Part shown: positions 27,028-36,014 of the stretch, in pieces | How positions within the stretch are numbered: position 1 is the first letter of the stretch | Layout: the number at the start of each line of letters is the position of its first letter | NCBI GenBank assembly: GCA_002328495.1 | Contig: DCUJ01000010.1 | Span: 62,001 to 126,000 of the forward strand | DNA: 64,000 nt | Reading direction: 5' to 3' | From: Sulfurospirillum sp. UBA2217 | GTDB lineage: Bacteria > Campylobacterota > Campylobacteria > Campylobacterales > Sulfurospirillaceae | Notes under the pieces: model-generated | Databases searched by the model: none | The model's input: the letters and a program-made list of their open reading frames with translations, nothing else | What the model was told of the DNA's origin: nothing | Made by a program: the position numbers and the translations under genes

Positions 27028-28098
27028 TTATAGCATTATAGGCATAACAATAGTGATAAAATTATCACTTTCCAATGTAAACGGAAGACCACTATCGTTA
27101 AATCCTAAAGTAAATGTTGGACTCTCAATATGGGATAAAAAGTCTAACATATAACGACTATTTACCGCTAAAAAGATATCATTATCTAAACCTGTTTTAA
27201 AGTCTATTTCTGTTTTTGCTTCAATATTATCATCATTCAAACTTTCAAAAATGATTTTTTCTGCTTTAAATGTAATTTTAATTTCATTAGAAATAATAGC
27301 TATCTGTTTGATAGATTCAACCATTAATTCACGACTGAGTTGCAATCTAAAATTTTTACTTTTAGGAATAATACGTTCATAATCAGGAAATTTTCCATTT
27401 ATCAGTTTTGTAAAAAATATACAATGAGGTGTTGTTGCAATGAGAGTATGTTCATCATATACAATTTCTGCGTTTTCTCCCAAAAAGAGTTTTTGAATTT
27501 CACTAATTGCTTTTCGAGGAATAATAAGAGAAAAATCATCTTCAGTTTCGTGTTCAAGTTTTACCATTGCTAAACGTTTAGTATCGGTTGCTACAAAATT
27601 AATGGTGTTATTTTTAATATTAATGAGTGATCCATTGAGCTCAAATTTTGGATTATTCGTATCGATGGCGGGTGCTATTTTTTTAATGGAATGTACCAAT
27701 GTCGCACTGTTAATATTGAATTTAGGTTTTGCATCGATACTTGGAAAAAGAGGGAAATCATTAGGATTAAGCATTGGAAGTTTATATTTAGAGCTGTTTT
27801 GTTTAATATAAAGGTAATCATTAATGGTTTCAAGAATAATTTCATCGTCTTTAAGACTTTTAACAATGTCTAATAATTTTTTACCATTGGCAGTGGCATT
27901 ACCTTGTGTGACCATTTTTATCTCTTTAGTTACATAACACAATCCAATTTCATAATCGGTTGCTTTTAGAGTAAAATGAGACTCTTCGGTTAAAAGAAGA
28001 ACATGCGAGGTAATTTGACTTAAATCTTTTTTTTCAAGATAGGCTTGTGTGTTTAATAGCATTGTTTCTAAAACAGATTTTTTAATGAATACCTTCAT
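27028..28098 (-). CDS. dnaN: DNA polymerase III beta sliding clamp
   Basis: The 356-residue protein has the three-domain clamp organisation and the C-terminal hydrophobic pocket sequence ending VMPIML, where clamp-binding peptides dock. It tethers polymerase III to DNA. It is separated from dnaA by a 164-base AT-rich spacer with DnaA-box-like sites, and precedes gyrB. Confidence 0.96.
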   Translation of the reverse strand: MKVFIKKSVLETMLLNTQAYLEKKDLSQITSHVLLLTEESHFTLKATDYEIGLCYVTKEIKMVTQGNATANGKKLLDIVKSLKDDEIILETINDYLYIKQNSSKYKLPMLNPNDFPLFPSIDAKPKFNINSATLVHSIKKIAPAIDTNNPKFELNGSLINIKNNTINFVATDTKRLAMVKLEHETEDDFSLIIPRKAISEIQKLFLGENAEIVYDEHTLIATTPHCIFFTKLINGKFPDYERIIPKSKNFRLQLSRELMVESIKQIAIISNEIKITFKAEKIIFESLNDDNIEAKTEIDFKTGLDNDIFLAVNSRYMLDFLSHIESPTFTLGFNDSGLPFTLESDNFITIVMPIML

Positions 28099-28262
28099 AA
28101 TGTCCCCTCGTTTTTTTCTTTATTTTTTTAAATAATTTAGTTTTAGTAGTAGCACGACATGAATGAGTGAAAACTTCAATATTATATCCTAATTTAGGGC
28201 TTTTTTAAAGTGAAAAACATTTTATTCTTTTTCACATTTCGTCTCATAAATAAGTTAAACAT
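28099..28262. other. Candidate second half of oriC (dnaA-dnaN spacer)
   Basis: The AT-rich spacer between dnaN and dnaA holds three TTTTCAC-type DnaA-box cores: reverse-oriented at 28167-28174 and 28210-28216, and TTTTTCACA at 28228-28236. The T-rich runs near 28113-28140 are candidates for DNA unwinding. Origins in this group are often bipartite, with boxes on both sides of dnaA. No boxes match the upstream TTATTCACA form exactly here, so this half is the less certain. Confidence 0.5.
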
Positions 28263-29588
28263 TTATAATTGCTTGGTTAAAATTTTATTTTTTAACTCTT
28301 CAACTCTCAGTTTAAATGATTCATTGGTCATAATAAGTTCATTGATTTTTTTAATATTGTGTGAAACAGCGGTATGGTCTTTCATTCCAAAATAACTGGC
28401 GAGTGAAGGCATAGAATTAGGGGTTAATGTTCGTGCTAAATAAATACCAATACGTCTGGCTTCTACGATGTTTTTACTGCGTTTGGTGGATTTTATTTCA
28501 CTGGGTTTAATGTTTAAATCTTTAGAAATCGTTGCAATAATATCTTCAAGCGTAATGTTTTCACGACGTTCTTTAATCTGTTCTCGCATTACATTTTTGG
28601 CAAAATCAAGGGTAATTTCTTGGCGCATAAGGGATGCATAGGCATTGAGGTTAATAATTGCACTTTCGATTTCACGAATATTATCCCCCATATTTGCCGC
28701 AATGTAATTCACAATGTCACTGCCTAAATTAATACCGTCTAATTCACATTTTTTTTCAATAATAGCAATTTTTGTTTCAAGTTCTGGTAATCCAATATCG
28801 GCAATTAAACCCCATTCAAAACGACTTTTGAGTCTATCTTCTAATCCATTAATCATCTTAGGTGGTTTATCGGATGTTAGTACAATTTGCTTGCCTGCAG
28901 AGTGAAGCTCATTAAACGTATGAAAAAATTCTTCTTGGGTTTGAATTTTATTGGATAAAAATTGGGCATCATCGATGAGAAGAACGTCACAATTTCGATA
29001 TTTATCACGAAATCTATCCATAGATTGATTCCGAAGATTGTAGGTAAAATCATTCATAAATTGTTCAATGGTAGCGTAAATAACACTTTTTCCCTTATTT
29101 TGAACGTAGTTTCCAATGGCGTGAATAAGGTGTGTTTTTCCTAGCCCCGTAGGACCATAAATAAATACAGGATTATAAATGATACCAGGCTTTTCAGCAA
29201 CAGATTTTGCTGCGGTATAAGCATATTGGTTTGAACTTCCCACAACAAAGCTGTTAAACGTATAAGAAGGATTTAAAATAGTGTTTTTTGTTAATTTAAT
29301 AACATCAACCATTTCAAGAGGAATGGTTTTAATTTTGTTGGTTTTGATGTGTTCTTTTAAAACGATTTTGATTTCAGGTTTTTTCCCTGTTTTAAGTTCA
29401 AACAGATGTGAGAGTTTTTCAGAATATTTTAGTTTAACCCAATTGGCTATTAAAACATTAGGAGCGATAAAAACCATTTGTTCAGAATTTGAAGCTTTTT
29501 CATGAAATTTGAGTTGTTTAACATAGCGGTCATACTCCAAAGAAGAAATTTCTTCTTTTAGAAGGGAAAGAACAGTATCTGCTAACAA
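28263..29588 (-). CDS. dnaA: Chromosomal replication initiator DnaA
   Basis: The 441-residue initiator has an N-terminal oligomerisation domain, the AAA+ domain with Walker A GPTGLGKTH (near residue 145), Walker B LLIDDAQFL and sensor motifs, and the C-terminal box-binding helix (DHTAVSHNIKKI, signature near residue 410). It initiates replication at the flanking sites and likely autoregulates through the boxes just upstream of its start. Confidence 0.98.
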   Translation of the reverse strand: MLADTVLSLLKEEISSLEYDRYVKQLKFHEKASNSEQMVFIAPNVLIANWVKLKYSEKLSHLFELKTGKKPEIKIVLKEHIKTNKIKTIPLEMVDVIKLTKNTILNPSYTFNSFVVGSSNQYAYTAAKSVAEKPGIIYNPVFIYGPTGLGKTHLIHAIGNYVQNKGKSVIYATIEQFMNDFTYNLRNQSMDRFRDKYRNCDVLLIDDAQFLSNKIQTQEEFFHTFNELHSAGKQIVLTSDKPPKMINGLEDRLKSRFEWGLIADIGLPELETKIAIIEKKCELDGINLGSDIVNYIAANMGDNIREIESAIINLNAYASLMRQEITLDFAKNVMREQIKERRENITLEDIIATISKDLNIKPSEIKSTKRSKNIVEARRIGIYLARTLTPNSMPSLASYFGMKDHTAVSHNIKKINELIMTNESFKLRVEELKNKILTKQL

Positions 29589-29614
29589 AAAATCTCCTTA
29601 AAAGAATCTTCACA

Positions 29615-29637
29615 CTGTGAATAAGTATGTGAATAAA
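29615..29637. repeat. 23-bp DnaA-box repeat, copy 1
   Basis: This 23-base unit holds two TGTGAATAA boxes separated by GTA. It is identical to 29715-29737, and the match extends four bases further left with one mismatch. Confidence 0.9.
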
Positions 29638-29689
29638 TGACTTTTATTTTAGCTAAACTATTATTATGTAGACGTTAAAGAGAGAACGG

Positions 29690-29695
29690 TATAAT
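29690..29695 (+). promoter_or_regulatory. TATAAT -10 element for ruvC
   Basis: GGTATAATGTG lies 52 bases before the ruvC start, between the two DnaA-box pairs, so DnaA binding downstream could affect ruvC transcription. Confidence 0.5.
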
Positions 29696-29714
29696 GTGAT
29701 AAAGGTTTTTCACC

Positions 29715-29737
29715 CTGTGAATAAGTATGTGAATAAA
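29715..29737. repeat. 23-bp DnaA-box repeat, copy 2
   Basis: Identical to 29615-29637, exactly 100 bases downstream. It ends 10 bases before the ruvC GTG. Confidence 0.9.
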
Positions 29738-29747
29738 GGACAAAAAA

Positions 29748-30218
29748 GTGGTGATTTTAGGGATAGACCCAGGAACTCGAAACTGCGGCTACTGCGTGCT
29801 TTTGAAAGAAAAAAATCGATTAAGTTTAATTGAAGCTGGTTTTATCAAAATTAAAGAAAAAATTTTGCAACATCAGATTCTCGAGCTGGTCGAGGGTTTG
29901 GACATTATCTTTAAAAACCATGTGATTAACGAGGTAGCTGTAGAAGATATTTTTTATGCGCACAACCCCAAAACCGTTTTAAAATTAGCTCAATTTAGAG
30001 GTGCACTTAGTCTTAAAATTCTTCAAGTGAGTGGAAATTTTAGTGAATATACGGCTTTACAAGTCAAAAAAGCAGTCACAGGAAATGGAAAAGCAACGAA
30101 AGAGCAAGTGGCATTTATGGTTAAAAAAATACTGGGAATTAAGCAAGAAATTAAGCCTTTAGATATCACCGATGCGATTGCGATTGCTATAACGCACTCC
30201 CAAAGGCTTAAAATTTAA
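29748..30218 (+). CDS. ruvC: Holliday junction resolvase RuvC
   Basis: The 156-residue endonuclease has the N-terminal motif ILGIDPGTRNCGY with the first catalytic Asp, Glu in AVEDIFYAHNPKT (near residue 66), and the C-terminal LDITDAIAIAI with the remaining acidic residues. It resolves Holliday junctions with RuvAB. Consecutive GTG codons at 29748 and 29751 are both possible starts. It converges with thyX and their stops overlap by four bases. Confidence 0.95.
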   Translation: MVILGIDPGTRNCGYCVLLKEKNRLSLIEAGFIKIKEKILQHQILELVEGLDIIFKNHVINEVAVEDIFYAHNPKTVLKLAQFRGALSLKILQVSGNFSEYTALQVKKAVTGNGKATKEQVAFMVKKILGIKQEIKPLDITDAIAIAITHSQRLKI

Positions 30219-30829
30219 TGATTTTCTTTGATAGTAAAAAGGTATTGATGATCTTCTGGGAGTGCATTGTAGAGTGCATGGGCTAGATTTTGAATTTCCC
30301 AAAGAGCACTTTTATCACTGCGTAGTGTAATGAAATTTTGAAGGCTTCTGGCATTAATGGTCCATGTGAGTTCGGTCTTATAGCTCTCTGGAAGGCAGTA
30401 TTTTGCCTTATCGTTGCTGATACCTTGTACAAGCACTAAACGTAGGTTTTCTAAGGCTTTAATGCTCATACTATCGACCATCTCATTTCCTGTTAAAACG
30501 AGGTATTTAGAAGCACGTTCATACTCTTTACATGTAAAGAGTTCTTCGTTTTTTAACTCTTTGAGTGTGTAGCGTGTTGATTTAACCGATAAAGAAGCAA
30601 TGCGATGACGGGCAAGTTCTTGTAAGAGTGCACGTGAGATACCTTGAATGTAAAAATTGTAAACCAAATGTTCTAAGGTTGAAGCGTGTTTAAATTTATT
30701 ACCCACACGGTCAATGAGTTCTCTGTCTTTTTCGCCCCCTTCATCGCTTTTATCAAAACTTTGCCAGCAGGTACGAATAGCATTGGCACAAAAAATAAGA
30801 GGTGTGTGATGTTGAAGTGTAACATTCAT
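30215..30829 (-). CDS. thyX: Flavin-dependent thymidylate synthase ThyX
   Basis: The 204-residue enzyme makes dTMP from dUMP using FAD and methylenetetrahydrofolate. The ThyX motif RHRxxSxxxxSxRY is present as RHRIASLSVKSTRY near residue 78. The C-terminal SINARSLQNF-like block is NARSLQNFITLRS. ATG 30829 matches the Helicobacter pylori start (MxVxxxHxTPL); an upstream ATG at 30862 would add 11 residues. A TTACATGTAA site at 30528 encodes Phe-Thr-Cys-Lys. Confidence 0.95.
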   Translation of the reverse strand: MNVTLQHHTPLIFCANAIRTCWQSFDKSDEGGEKDRELIDRVGNKFKHASTLEHLVYNFYIQGISRALLQELARHRIASLSVKSTRYTLKELKNEELFTCKEYERASKYLVLTGNEMVDSMSIKALENLRLVLVQGISNDKAKYCLPESYKTELTWTINARSLQNFITLRSDKSALWEIQNLAHALYNALPEDHQYLFTIKENH

Positions 30830-30886
30830 GAAGTTGAGTCCCAAGTAAAATTTGGGACTCATTGTATTACATGTAAGCTAAAAAAT

Positions 30887-33385
30887 CTATTGTTTGAGTT
30901 GTAACAGGGTATTGAGCATTTGGTCAGAGGTTGTTATCGTTTTAGAGTTGGCTTGATAACCTCTTTGAATAACGATAAGTTGTGTCAAAGAGCGTGAAAG
31001 ATCCACGTTACTCATCTCCAAAGAACTGGCTTGAATAAATCCACGTCCACCCACTGCGGCTTGTCCAATGATAGGATCACCTGAGTTTGAGGTTTGGATG
31101 AAGGTGTTACCACCGTCACTCTCCAATCCTTCATTGTTGGTAAATTTAGCCATTGCCACTTGTGCTAAACCAAAACTTCTACCATTGGTAAAACTACCGA
31201 TAAGTGTTCCTGTTTCATCAACACGAATGCCCGCCAAATCGCCTCCAGGGTAACCATCTTGGCTAATACCTGAGGTGTTTGATGCAGAATCATAACTGGT
31301 CATTCCATCAAACTGGCTGAGTGTTCCAAAATTAAGTTCAATATTTTGATTAGGGGTTGAACCATTATTAGCGGTATAGGTAATATTGGTAGGGCTATAG
31401 GTTGCTAACGAACCATCTGAGTTAAAGCTGATGCTTCCTGTAATAATATTTTCAGGGTAGCTTCCTAAGTTAATATCACCTGGTTCAGGAACAGAAATAA
31501 TCATTGACCATTCTGTTCCACCATCGGTGGTATAACCTGTTTTACTAAATTCGAAACGAACGGTATGTTTTGAGCCCAAAGAGTCGTATACATCAATACT
31601 CGATGCATGGCTTGCCGCATAAACGCCTTGTGTGGTACGTGTTCCGCTTCCTGAAGTAAGTGTTCCTTGGAGTGCTGCCATGGAGGTCATAAACTTTGAA
31701 TTGCTACCGATGTTATTGGATGCATTGGATAGTGATGTGACCGAAAGATATAGGTTATAATCATCTGTAGCCCTAAAATTTGTTCCAGCAGGGTAAATCA
31801 TTGGCGTTCCCACACTGGCTTCTAAAGTTGAACCTGTGGGTATGGTTGCGGCTTCTGTTAGGTTATAATCAACAGCTGTTGCACCAGCCGCAACGGTTAC
31901 ACCATTGATAACTGTTGGGGCTGAGAGAATTGTTCCTGCTTGAATAACCGTTCCAGCAGGAAATGTAATATCTTGCGTAGTTAGGGTATCGGCAGTAATT
32001 TGAATGGGTACGACTAAGGTAGAATTAGTAATATCCCCATCGTCTGCATTCAGTGCATCACCAGAGGGATTTGAAATTTCAAATTGTCCTTGGGCATTGA
32101 CGATAACCGCTACACCATCATTTTTGTCAGGGCCTTGTGTTGCGATAACGTTGTTATAATCAATATACAAACGTGCATCGGTTTGCATTGCATTTCGTAA
32201 ATCTTCTGTGGTTCTAAATTTTCTATCAATGGAATCATCGTATGCATGAGAAGTATTGAGTGGGCTACTGGTATACGTATATTGATAAGCGGTAATAGCT
32301 GTATTGCTCGTAAGATCGGTATTATCGGTTCCGCCTTTTGTCAATTTAATATTTTTTGTTTTTTCTTCTGTGCCTGTTTTGTTGTCGTTGACAAAATAGA
32401 TTTGATTGCCGCTAGAAACTTGTGCTTCAACACCCGTTAGGGCTGTTTTTTGATTGACAAGACTTGCTATATAGGTTGCAATGGCGTTATCATCGGTTGA
32501 TGTAATGCTTCCAGAAATGCTTTCACCGTTTAAAACAAGGTCAACTACGGTAGTTGCGGCATTAAATGTCAAGGTTGTTGTCTCCGTTCTCGCCTCAGCA
32601 TAGCTGATCCAAACACCTTGGCCATTGGTTAGATTAAAGGCTTCCCCGCTGGCATTAAAGAGGGCACCCACATCTTGACCACGCTCATACAATTCTTTAT
32701 TAGCATCAAAAGAATTTTGACCGGTATCGTTTTCTACATGGGTTTCTAGTGCATTTTGAATACCATCGCCATCGATATCTACCCAACCATGGTTAGCATC
32801 TAAGGTATAGATAGGTGATTTATTATTGCCTACAGAGCTTCCTGAGGCAAGATTGGCTTTAAGTGTAATGAAGCTTGTATCGTTGGCTGGAGTGGTAAGC
32901 CCTGGAGGAATCGTAATATTGGCAATAGGAGCCGTTGCATCAATTTTACCCGTTGTTTCATCGCGAATCCACCCTTGGATAATATACCCATTGCTATCGG
33001 TAAAATTTCCTTGTGCATCAAAAGAAAAATCTCCGTTTCGACCATATTTGTAGGTTTTTCCACCATCTGGAGAGACGACAAAAAAGCCATCACCTTGAAT
33101 GGCAAGGTCGGTATTTTTGTCGGTGACTTGAACGGAACCTTGTTTAAAAATTTTTGTAACCGAACTGATTTGTGTTCCAAGACCGATTTGCATAGAGTTT
33201 TTACCACCCAGTTCACCTTGTGGTGCTGTGGCAATTTTAGCGGTTTGGCTTAGGAGGTCTGCAAAATTAGCGCGTGAATATTTAAAACCTGTGGTATTGA
33301 CGTTGGCGATGTTGTTACCCTCGACGTCCATGGCTATTTGGTGTGCTTGTAATCCGGTTACGCCGGCCCAGAGTGATCGCATCAT
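30887..33385 (-). CDS. flgE: Flagellar hook protein FlgE, large form
   Basis: The 832-residue protein has the N-terminal rod/hook motif (GLQAHQIAMDVEGNNIANVNTTGFK), the FlgE 'DLAIQGDGFFVV' segment near residue 85, a very long Ser/Thr/Asn-rich central region and the C-terminal coiled coil ending in ITTSDQMLNTLLQLK. It polymerises into the flexible hook. The long variable middle is typical of Campylobacter and Helicobacter hook proteins. It has its own -24/-12 promoter at 33429-33442 and is not in one unit with the upstream hook genes unless transcribed through. Confidence 0.92.
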   Translation of the reverse strand: MMRSLWAGVTGLQAHQIAMDVEGNNIANVNTTGFKYSRANFADLLSQTAKIATAPQGELGGKNSMQIGLGTQISSVTKIFKQGSVQVTDKNTDLAIQGDGFFVVSPDGGKTYKYGRNGDFSFDAQGNFTDSNGYIIQGWIRDETTGKIDATAPIANITIPPGLTTPANDTSFITLKANLASGSSVGNNKSPIYTLDANHGWVDIDGDGIQNALETHVENDTGQNSFDANKELYERGQDVGALFNASGEAFNLTNGQGVWISYAEARTETTTLTFNAATTVVDLVLNGESISGSITSTDDNAIATYIASLVNQKTALTGVEAQVSSGNQIYFVNDNKTGTEEKTKNIKLTKGGTDNTDLTSNTAITAYQYTYTSSPLNTSHAYDDSIDRKFRTTEDLRNAMQTDARLYIDYNNVIATQGPDKNDGVAVIVNAQGQFEISNPSGDALNADDGDITNSTLVVPIQITADTLTTQDITFPAGTVIQAGTILSAPTVINGVTVAAGATAVDYNLTEAATIPTGSTLEASVGTPMIYPAGTNFRATDDYNLYLSVTSLSNASNNIGSNSKFMTSMAALQGTLTSGSGTRTTQGVYAASHASSIDVYDSLGSKHTVRFEFSKTGYTTDGGTEWSMIISVPEPGDINLGSYPENIITGSISFNSDGSLATYSPTNITYTANNGSTPNQNIELNFGTLSQFDGMTSYDSASNTSGISQDGYPGGDLAGIRVDETGTLIGSFTNGRSFGLAQVAMAKFTNNEGLESDGGNTFIQTSNSGDPIIGQAAVGGRGFIQASSLEMSNVDLSRSLTQLIVIQRGYQANSKTITTSDQMLNTLLQLKQ

Positions 33386-33428
33386 TGGTTATCCTTTATT
33401 AGTTACTCTTGGTTTGTATTGTTTAAAA

Positions 33429-33442
33429 GCAATTTTCATTCC
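33429..33442 (-). promoter_or_regulatory. Sigma-54 (-24/-12) promoter for flgE
   Basis: On the minus strand GGAATGAAAATTGCTTTT gives GG and GC with the required ten bases between them. It lies about 45 bases before the flgE start. RpoN-dependent hook genes are established for Campylobacter and Helicobacter. Confidence 0.7.
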
Positions 33443-33550
33443 ATTTTTACATGTCAAAAAAGGAAAAGCCTCTTTTGACGACGTTAGCCACTAAGGCACT
33501 AAAGCTTGTCTTTTTGCGGCAGAACTTCTTACAAAATGCTAAGAAGTCTA

Positions 33551-35320
33551 TTATTTTTTCATATTAATAGCGTTTTGAATCAGTTGATCACTTGTGGTAA
33601 TACTTTTTGCACTAGCATCAAAGGCTTTTTGCATGATGATGAGTTCAGTGAGTGCCGTTGCCATGCTCACGTTGCTTCCCTCAAGTTTCGTGCTGACTAT
33701 TTTTGAGCCTAAAAAACTTTCTCCATTTGCATTGGCATAAAAAATTGGATTGCCGCTGTTTGATGATGGAGTAAAATAGGTCGATGTTGTTTGAGTAAGA
33801 CCTTGGTCATTTTGAAAGTGATAGAGTGCCACTTTTGCAATAGCCGAACTCCTTCCATTACTGAACTCGGCAATCACGTTGCCATAGCCATCCATGCCAT
33901 AGGCTGAGAGAAATCCTTCCACATAGCCATCCGAGGTAGCAACATTGCTTTTTTCAAGGGTTGTGCTTGAAATAAGCCCCGTGTAGCTGTTGGGTTCTCC
34001 AAGATTAAGCGTTAAAGGTGTTCCCCCGTTCGAGAGTGCAGGAATGGTGTTGGTTAATAATTGTCCTGCTCCACCAAACGTGACAACTCCCGTTTGTGTG
34101 TCAACAATTTCATAGACTTTATTGTTGGAGGTGTTGACATAATAAAGAGCAGGGTCATAAATTTTTTTAACCGTACTGTATGCAACATTAACATCATAAA
34201 GAGCGGGATCATACGTTTGGGTTGGGTCATATTGTTGGACGGTATAGTTTTCATAAAAACTAAGTATTTTTACGTTTGCATCCCATTCACTACCAGAAGT
34301 GGGTTGAGGAATGTGTTTGGTGAAGGTCATATCGATAATATCTTTATCACCGTCTGGTCCTATAATGCCTGTTGTATAGTGTGCAACATTGGCAATTTCT
34401 TGTTCGGTTTGAAGTTTTGCGCTGACTTGAAGCGGAGAGGATAGATCCAGATTACTCACATCATAATCTGAAATACTCCAGTTTTGACTGGCATCCAGTG
34501 CCGTTGAAATACTACGCTTTGCCCCTGTACTGTCGGTAATCGTGATAATAACTACATCGCCTGTTTGAGGGTTTAAGATTTCAGGAGTATTGGCAATCGT
34601 ACCACTGATGTCAATGGTATTGAGTGCTGAGGCGCTCACGGTTGAGGGACAGTCAAGTGCATTAAGGGCTATTTGTATAGGGCCTATGTTGATGGTTGGA
34701 TTGAGATTGGCACCGTATGAAACGTTTTGTGTTGCTTCAGGAGGAAAGTAGAGATAGTCGGGCAATGTGATTTTGTTTTGATTGCCCACTGTGCCCAAAG
34801 GAACATCCCCTAAAAGCGATATGGCATAAGCTTCTACGGGGCGTGATGTTGTTGGGGTATAGTATTGACCAAATTTATCGAGCGTGGCTTGATCGAGTGT
34901 TGTTGGGGTGACATTATTTCCAAGAGTTGCTTGAAGATAGCAGCCATTGCCATCGACTAAATTTCCATTAGCGTCGATAGAAAAAGCACCTGCGCGTGTA
35001 TAAAAAATCTCATTATCTTGTCCTTGCACCGCAAACCAACCCTCTCCTTGAATGGCAAGGTCAAATGCTCTATCGGTATGTTCTAAAATGCCTTGTTGTA
35101 GGTTTAGCCCTGTCGTTTGACTTTGAGCACCCAGACCTTTATCGTTTGATGTGGGGTCAAAGTAACTTCCCATCAAGGTTGCCGAAAAAAGAGAGGAAAA
35201 CTCAGGCGTGCTCCCTCTAAAACCGTAGGTACTGATATTTGAGATATTATTTGCCCAAACATCCATCCCAAATTGATGGGTTTTTACACCTGAAATACCA
35301 TTGTAAAAAGAGGAGTTCAT
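33551..35320 (-). CDS. FlgE-like flagellar hook/basal-body protein, short form
   Basis: The 589-residue protein has the flagellar rod/hook N-terminus (GISGVKTHQFGMDVWANNISNISTYGF), the DLAIQGEGWFAVQG segment near residue 80, and a C-terminus VSMATALTELIIMQKAFDASAKSITTSDQL. It lies ten bases downstream of flgD, in the position of the main hook gene in related genomes. Its exact role relative to the larger FlgE, as a hook variant or a hook-start protein, is not resolved by sequence. Confidence 0.88.
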   Translation of the reverse strand: MNSSFYNGISGVKTHQFGMDVWANNISNISTYGFRGSTPEFSSLFSATLMGSYFDPTSNDKGLGAQSQTTGLNLQQGILEHTDRAFDLAIQGEGWFAVQGQDNEIFYTRAGAFSIDANGNLVDGNGCYLQATLGNNVTPTTLDQATLDKFGQYYTPTTSRPVEAYAISLLGDVPLGTVGNQNKITLPDYLYFPPEATQNVSYGANLNPTINIGPIQIALNALDCPSTVSASALNTIDISGTIANTPEILNPQTGDVVIITITDSTGAKRSISTALDASQNWSISDYDVSNLDLSSPLQVSAKLQTEQEIANVAHYTTGIIGPDGDKDIIDMTFTKHIPQPTSGSEWDANVKILSFYENYTVQQYDPTQTYDPALYDVNVAYSTVKKIYDPALYYVNTSNNKVYEIVDTQTGVVTFGGAGQLLTNTIPALSNGGTPLTLNLGEPNSYTGLISSTTLEKSNVATSDGYVEGFLSAYGMDGYGNVIAEFSNGRSSAIAKVALYHFQNDQGLTQTTSTYFTPSSNSGNPIFYANANGESFLGSKIVSTKLEGSNVSMATALTELIIMQKAFDASAKSITTSDQLIQNAINMKK

Positions 35321-35329
35321 GGGTTATTC

Positions 35330-36001
35330 CTAAAAAAATTCAACAATGTATTCCATAGGCACGTAGGAAGAGCCGAGTTTTATAAGAGGGGTTCCCTCCT
35401 CGTAGCGTACGGATTCGACGGGATAAATGCCAAATTGAGTGCTTTGTGCACCATTGTCACTGTCAACATAATCAGCTTTAACACTATAATAGCCAGCGGC
35501 TACAGCTACATTGTCATTATTTGTTCCATCCCACTCAAAAGCAAGAACGCCTTTCTTGCCTGCTTGGTCTGCTAAAGAGACGGTTTTAATCACTTTATCA
35601 TCTTTGTCTGTTATCGTCAGTGTGCCTGTTTTGATTTCTTCTTGGAAATAGACTTCAAATTTAGCTGTTTTGTCTTTTTCCAGCGTAACAGCATTAGAGC
35701 CCAAACTCGCCATTTTTCCAATAACCGAAACGGCTGCAAAGTCTCTACTTGCGCTTAATTGTGTGGCTAAATCAGAGAGTGCTTTGTTAGTGTTTTCTGC
35801 CGATTCTAGGGTGGCTAACTGCGATGTTTGGGTTAAAATTTTATCACTGTCCATAGGCTCCGTTGGGTCTTGGTGTTGAAGCTCTACTAGCAGTAGCTTC
35901 ATAAAAGAGTCTTTATCAAGCACTGAGCCTGGATTGATTCCTGCGGTTGCGGTGGTTGAAGCGTTGGTGTAAGTTGTGTTAGTGGTTGCGGTGGTTGCCA
36001 T
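35330..36001 (-). CDS. flgD: Flagellar hook capping protein FlgD
   Basis: The 223-residue scaffold begins with a Thr/Ala-rich leader, then DKDSFMKLLLVELQHQDPTEPMDSDKILTQTSQLA, the FlgD N-terminal motif about residues 30-64. A FlgD Ig-like/tudor hybrid domain follows, including GVLAFEWDGTNND. It caps the growing hook while FlgE subunits add. It is 13 bases downstream of fliK and is part of the fliK-flgD-flgE run. Confidence 0.94.
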   Translation of the reverse strand: MATTATTNTTYTNASTTATAGINPGSVLDKDSFMKLLLVELQHQDPTEPMDSDKILTQTSQLATLESAENTNKALSDLATQLSASRDFAAVSVIGKMASLGSNAVTLEKDKTAKFEVYFQEEIKTGTLTITDKDDKVIKTVSLADQAGKKGVLAFEWDGTNNDNVAVAAGYYSVKADYVDSDNGAQSTQFGIYPVESVRYEEGTPLIKLGSSYVPMEYIVEFF

Positions 36002-36014
36002 GGTTTATCCTTTA

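Larger units (their letters stand above)
29589..29747. other. Candidate oriC box cluster (ruvC-dnaA spacer)
   Basis: The divergent ruvC-dnaA spacer holds four identical TTATTCACA DnaA boxes on the minus strand at 29616-29624, 29628-29636, 29716-29724 and 29728-29736. They are arranged as two tandem pairs exactly 100 bases apart. The sequence is one base from the E. coli consensus TTATCCACA and has the TTCAC core described for this phylum. The ruvC-dnaA-dnaN setting matches origins described in Campylobacterota. The downstream pair abuts ruvC and the upstream pair abuts the dnaA leader. Confidence 0.8.

Noticed and set aside
30830..30862. Longer thyX start at 30862
   Set aside because: It adds eleven residues before the conserved family start MNVTLQHHTPL; the shorter form matches the Helicobacter pylori enzyme.
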